In this document: one piece after another, positions 5,587 to 8,332 of the stretch
Numbering within the stretch: the stretch's first letter is position 1
Layout of the letters: each line of letters opens with the position of its first letter
Assembly (NCBI GenBank): GCA_035264765.1
Contig: DATFPQ010000239.1
Span: 1-8,332, forward strand
Direction: 5' to 3'
Source of the DNA: DATFPQ01 sp035264765
Lineage (GTDB): Bacteria > Actinomycetota > Actinomycetes > Actinomycetales > Angustibacteraceae
Length of the DNA stretch: 8,332 nucleotides
The notes under the pieces: generated by a model
The model's database searches: none
Told to the model about the DNA's origin: nothing
The model's input: only the letters and a program-made list of their open reading frames with translations
Position numbers and translations under genes: made by a program

Positions 5587-6873
5587 ATGGCGAAGGACGC
5601 GGTACTCCAGCACGCCGGCGGCGAGCTGACGCTCAAGGGGGTACAGGCGACCGAGGGCAACGACGCGTTCGACATCGGGCCGCTGCTCAAGCAGACCGGA
5701 CACGTCACGCTCGACCCGGGGTTCGTCAACACCGCCGCCTGCCGCTCGGCGATCACCTACATCGACGGTGACGCCGGCATCCTGCGCTACCGGGGCTACC
5801 CGATCGAGCAGCTTGCCGAGAGCTCGAGCTTTCTCGAGGTCAGCTACCTGCTCATCTACGGCGAGCTGCCCACGTCCGAGGAGCTCGAGGCGTTCACCCG
5901 CCGGATCAGCCGGCACACCCTGCTGCACGAGGACCTGAAGAACTTCTTCGACGGCTTCCCGCGGGACGCGCACCCGATGCCGGTGCTGTCGTCGGCGGTG
6001 TCGGCCCTGTCGACCTTCTACCAGGACAGCCTCAGCATCCGGGACCGCGACCAGATCGAGCTGTCGACGACCCGGCTGCTGGCCAAGCTGCCCACCATTG
6101 CGGCGTACGCCTACAAGAAGAGCATGGGCCAACCCTTCCTGTACCCGGACAACTCCTGCGGCCTGGTCGAGAACTTCCTGCGGATGACGTTCGGCTTCCC
6201 GGCCGAGCCCTACGACGTCGACCCGGCCATGGCCAAGGCGCTCGACCAGCTGTTCATCCTGCACGCCGACCATGAGCAGAACTGCTCGACGTCGACCGTG
6301 CGCCTGGTCGGCTCCGGGCAGGCCAACCTGTTCGCCTCGGTGTCCGCCGGCATCCACGCGCTGTCCGGCCCGCTGCACGGCGGCGCCAACTCCGCCGTGC
6401 TCGAGATGCTGCAGCGGATCAAGGAGAGCGACGACGACGTCGACACCTTCATGCGGAAGGTGAAGAACAAGGAGGACGGCGTCCGGCTGATGGGCTTCGG
6501 CCACCGCGTCTACAAGAACTACGACCCGCGCGCCGCCATCATCAAGAAGACGGCGGACGAGATCCTCGGCAAGCTGGCCGGCGGTGACGAGCTGCTCGAC
6601 ATCGCCGTTCGGCTGGAGGAGATCGCGCTGGCCGACGACTACTTCGTCTCGCGCAAGCTCTACCCGAACGTGGACTTCTACACCGGCCTGATCTACAAGG
6701 CGATGGGCTTCCCCTCCAAGATGTTCACGGTCCTGTTCGCCCTCGGCCGGCTCCCGGGCTGGATCGCGCAGTGGCGGGAGATGATGGAAGACCCCGAGAC
6801 GAAGATCGGCCGCCCCCGCCAGCTGTACATCGGCGAGACCGAGCGGGCCTACACCCCGCTGTCCGATCGCTGA
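5587..6873 (+). CDS. gltA: Citrate synthase (hexameric, type II)
   Basis: A 428-residue citrate synthase that condenses acetyl-CoA and oxaloacetate to citrate, the entry step of the TCA cycle, in the cytosol. The catalytic triad is intact: H264 in GPLHGGAN (261-268), H306 in GFGHRVYK (303-310) and D363 in NVDFYTG (361-367). H229 in HADHEQN is the conserved oxaloacetate ligand. Length and numbering track the E. coli-type enzyme (H264, H305, D362) almost residue for residue. The beta-rich N-terminal segment (about 1-50), typical of the large hexameric form, is present and argues against a short methylcitrate synthase. The N-terminal part reads FDIGPLLKQTGHVTLDPGF, as in actinobacterial GltA. 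ATG 5587 has a strong ribosome site. It appears to be a single-gene transcript, with a regulated-looking spacer upstream and a hairpin downstream. Confidence 0.97.
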   Translation: MAKDAVLQHAGGELTLKGVQATEGNDAFDIGPLLKQTGHVTLDPGFVNTAACRSAITYIDGDAGILRYRGYPIEQLAESSSFLEVSYLLIYGELPTSEELEAFTRRISRHTLLHEDLKNFFDGFPRDAHPMPVLSSAVSALSTFYQDSLSIRDRDQIELSTTRLLAKLPTIAAYAYKKSMGQPFLYPDNSCGLVENFLRMTFGFPAEPYDVDPAMAKALDQLFILHADHEQNCSTSTVRLVGSGQANLFASVSAGIHALSGPLHGGANSAVLEMLQRIKESDDDVDTFMRKVKNKEDGVRLMGFGHRVYKNYDPRAAIIKKTADEILGKLAGGDELLDIAVRLEEIALADDYFVSRKLYPNVDFYTGLIYKAMGFPSKMFTVLFALGRLPGWIAQWREMMEDPETKIGRPRQLYIGETERAYTPLSDR

Positions 6874-6899
6874 CCGACGGTTCGTCTGAGGTGCCCTCA

Positions 6900-6929
6900 G
6901 GAAGACCGGCCTGTGGGCGGCGGTCTTCC
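6900..6929 (+). terminator. Hairpin after gltA, probable terminator
   Basis: GGAAGACCG (6900-6908) pairs perfectly with CGGTCTTCC (6921-6929). Inside, GCC (6909-6911) can pair with GGC (6916-6918) around a TGTG loop, leaving a 2-nt bulge. The stem begins 27 nt after the stop. No T-run follows; a G-rich stretch does, as is often seen in actinobacteria. Confidence 0.6.
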
Positions 6930-6968
6930 GGGGCACGTCGGGACCGCCTTTCCCGCCCGGTCTTCCGG
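6921..6968. repeat. 11-nt direct repeat CGGTCTTCCGG
   Basis: Identical copies lie at 6921-6931 and 6958-6968, 37 nt apart. The first is the right arm of the gltA hairpin. The second can pair with the same left arm (6900-6908), giving two mutually exclusive folds. Confidence 0.7.
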
Positions 6969-7064
6969 ACGATGCCGGACGCCCTGACGTTCCGATCCGG
7001 CCTGGTCGCCGACAGACTGCGACGCCGGATGTCACATTCCTGAGCCCGGCGGTGCTGTAGGGGC

Positions 7065-7688
7065 ATGGACCAGGTTGGGGAGGAAGCAGCGGCTGCGGCC
7101 GTCCTCGCGGCCCCTCGATCGGTGGTTGGTGCCGCGGAGGGGCCGAACGAGAGGGACGAGCGGGTGGCGGTGTCGGCTTCGCTCCGCGGTGCCGTGCGCG
7201 CCGACCTGGACGAGATCTTCCGCCGCGACTACCAGCGGGTCGTCGGCGTGGCCGCCCGGGTGCTGGGCTCGCGCGACCACGCCGAGGACGTCGCACAGGA
7301 CGTCTTCCTCGCCTTCGGTCGCTCCTCGGTGCCGGCGGGGGAGGCGCGCGGCTGGCTCTCCGTCGCCGCCGCCCACACCGCGCTGAACCTGCTCCGTTCC
7401 GGGCGCCGTCGCGCCTCCCGGGAGGAGACCGCCGCCGCGGCGCACGACGCCGTCGTCTCGGACGTGGCCGAGGCGGTGGTGACGCTCGAGGAGCGCAGCC
7501 GTGTGCGCGCGGCGCTCGCCGGCCTGCCCCGCAAGCAGGCCGTCGCCCTCGTGCTGCGGCACAGCGGCCTGAGCTACGCCGACATCGCGGCGGCGCTCGA
7601 TATGTCTCCCGGCAGCGTCGGCACCACCGTCCGGCGCGCCGAATCCGCTCTGCGCAAGGAGTTGAACCGTCATGCGTCATCCGACTGA
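7065..7688 (+). CDS. ECF-type RNA polymerase sigma factor
   Basis: A 207-residue sigma-70 family factor with only regions 2 and 4, as in ECF sigmas. Region 2 spans about 48-118: LDEIFRRDYQRVVGVAARVLG, then DHAEDVAQDVFLAFGR (71-86) for core binding, and WLSVAAAHTALNLLRSGRRR (97-116) for the -10 element. Region 4 spans about 145-200, with LPRKQAVALVLRHSGLSYADIA and the helix-turn-helix MSPGSVGTTVRRAESALRKEL (180-200) for the -35 element. The start is uncertain. ATG 7065 has only AGGGG one base away, and residues 1-45 are Ala-rich and outside the family. GTG 7164, with GAGAGGG upstream, would give 174 residues and a more usual N terminus. The stop overlaps the downstream anti-sigma gene by 17 nt, so that protein is the expected inhibitor. 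The signal it responds to is unknown. Confidence 0.88.
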   Translation: MDQVGEEAAAAAVLAAPRSVVGAAEGPNERDERVAVSASLRGAVRADLDEIFRRDYQRVVGVAARVLGSRDHAEDVAQDVFLAFGRSSVPAGEARGWLSVAAAHTALNLLRSGRRRASREETAAAAHDAVVSDVAEAVVTLEERSRVRAALAGLPRKQAVALVLRHSGLSYADIAAALDMSPGSVGTTVRRAESALRKELNRHASSD

Positions 7689-8332
7689 AGGGGTTCTGCG
7701 CCGGCTGCTCGACGAACCGGCCGGGGTGGCCGACTCCGACCGCGAGCACGTCGCCGCCTGCCCGCAGTGCCTCGGCGGGCTGGCCGCCATCCGCGAGGAC
7801 GCCGCCTTCGCCCACGCGGCGCTGGCGACCGAGGGGGCCACGGACCTCGACGTCGCCGCCGCGTGGCAGCGCCTGTCGACGGCTGCGGCAGCAACCCGAC
7901 CGGGGCGGGCTGTGGCAGCCACCGGACCGGGGCGGGCGGCGGTGCCGCCTCGTGCTGGTCGCACCCGCGAGGTGCTGCGCCGGCCCGTCGTCGCTGCCCT
8001 TGCCGTCGTCCTCGTCCTGACCGGCGCGGGCACCGCTGCCGCCAATGGCTGGCTGCAGATCTTCCGGACCGAGCAGATCGCTCCGGTCAGCATCGCCACC
8101 GACGACCTCATCGCGCTCCCCGACCTGAGCACGTACGGCGACCTCGTGGTGACCGGCGACGAGAACCTGACTGAGGTCCCCGACGCGGCGGCCGCGGCCG
8201 CGAAGTCCGGTCTGGACGTGCCGGAGGTGGCCACTCTGCCCCGTGGGGTCACGGGGAAGCCGGTCTACCAGGTGGGCGGCAAGGTGACCGCCACCTTCAC
8301 CTTCTCGGCGGTCCGCGCCACCGCCGCCGCCG
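7672..8332 (+). CDS. Membrane-anchored zinc (ZAS-type) anti-sigma factor, 3' partial
   Basis: At least 220 residues, cut by the right edge of the window. The N-terminal part is a ZAS-like anti-sigma domain: LLDEP (12-16), then HVAACPQC (26-33), which gives zinc ligands H26, C30 and C33 in an H-x3-C-x2-C motif. A Pro/Arg/Ala-rich linker (about 70-103) leads to one membrane helix (PVVAALAVVLVLTGAGTAAA, 105-124). The rest (from about 128) would be outside the cell and includes VPDAAAAAAKSGLDVPEVATLP (169-190), which recalls DUF4367-like sensor domains, though I am not sure of that. ATG 7672 overlaps the sigma gene by 17 nt, a classic coupled sigma/anti-sigma arrangement. Known relatives hold the sigma factor at the membrane until regulated proteolysis. 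An internal 27-nt duplication lies in the linker. Confidence 0.82.
   Translation, partial: MRHPTEGVLRRLLDEPAGVADSDREHVAACPQCLGGLAAIREDAAFAHAALATEGATDLDVAAAWQRLSTAAAATRPGRAVAATGPGRAAVPPRAGRTREVLRRPVVAALAVVLVLTGAGTAAANGWLQIFRTEQIAPVSIATDDLIALPDLSTYGDLVVTGDENLTEVPDAAAAAAKSGLDVPEVATLPRGVTGKPVYQVGGKVTATFTFSAVRATAAA
7891..7944 (+). repeat. 27-nt in-frame tandem duplication in the anti-sigma linker
   Basis: Units 7891-7917 and 7918-7944 match at 21 of 27 bases and share the exact 13-mer GACCGGGGCGGGC. They encode ATRPGRAVA followed by ATGPGRAAV, just before the membrane helix. The repeat lengthens the cytoplasmic linker by nine residues. Confidence 0.7.

Larger units (their letters stand above)
6874..7064. 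other. Intergenic region gltA to sigma factor gene, 191 bp
   Basis: No gene is seen here. The first third carries the gltA hairpin (6900-6929), and an 11-nt copy of its right arm recurs at 6958-6968. The remainder should hold the sigma factor promoter, but I cannot pick boxes with confidence. I looked for an ECF-type GGAAC / CGT pair and found no convincing match. Confidence 0.55.

Noticed and set aside
6874..7064. An ECF-type autoregulatory promoter before the sigma gene
   Set aside because: I searched for GGAAC / CGT-like pairs at 16-17 nt spacing and found only poor matches.
5437..7815. A very long minus-strand open frame (about 790 codons) across gltA, the sigma gene and the spacers
   Set aside because: It is antisense to clearly recognised genes, its product is Arg/Pro/Gly/His-rich with no family features, and long antisense frames are expected at this GC content.
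1..8332. Signs of horizontal transfer, prophage, insertion sequence, toxin-antitoxin or defence island
   Set aside because: Composition is even, all genes look like actinobacterial chromosomal genes, and there are no transposase, integrase or terminal repeat features.

Overview
This window is chromosomal DNA from a high-GC Gram-positive bacterium, almost certainly an actinomycete (Actinomycetota). Four things point there. Codon third positions are nearly all G or C. GTG starts are common. A seven-iron ferredoxin sits directly in front of dapC, an order known from mycobacteria and corynebacteria. A GNAT protein of the actinobacterial Rv0428c type is next to it. I cannot name the genus. I see no mobile element, CRISPR array, rRNA or tRNA.

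Layout, left to right. (1) A plus-strand operon, bases 2-2645, holds an FtsH-like AAA+/M41 zinc protease whose 5' end lies outside the window, a small four-helix membrane protein, and a flavin reductase-like FMN protein. The genes are 5 nt apart and then overlap by 4 nt. (2) A convergent spacer, 2646-2786, carries a strong hairpin and faces a minus-strand GNAT acetyltransferase (2787-3824). (3) A 97-bp divergent spacer, 3825-3921, leads into fdxA-dapC, which are 2 nt apart: a 7Fe ferredoxin and N-succinyldiaminopimelate aminotransferase. (4) A 235-bp spacer with a hairpin and a CRP/GlxR-like palindrome precedes gltA, the hexameric-type citrate synthase. (5) A 191-bp spacer with a repeated hairpin arm follows. 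(6) An ECF-type sigma factor overlaps by 17 nt a membrane-anchored zinc anti-sigma factor that runs off the right edge.

How the genes work together: gltA feeds carbon into the TCA cycle. dapC makes the diaminopimelate precursor used for lysine and peptidoglycan. The sigma/anti-sigma pair is a self-contained envelope-signalling unit. The first operon suggests membrane quality control, but the links between its three products are inferred from gene order only.

I did not find a convincing new multi-gene system. The points most worth a second look are the FtsH paralogue with a changed pore loop and about 70 extra residues inside its ATPase, the palindrome in front of gltA, and two intergenic hairpins in which one arm has two possible partners.
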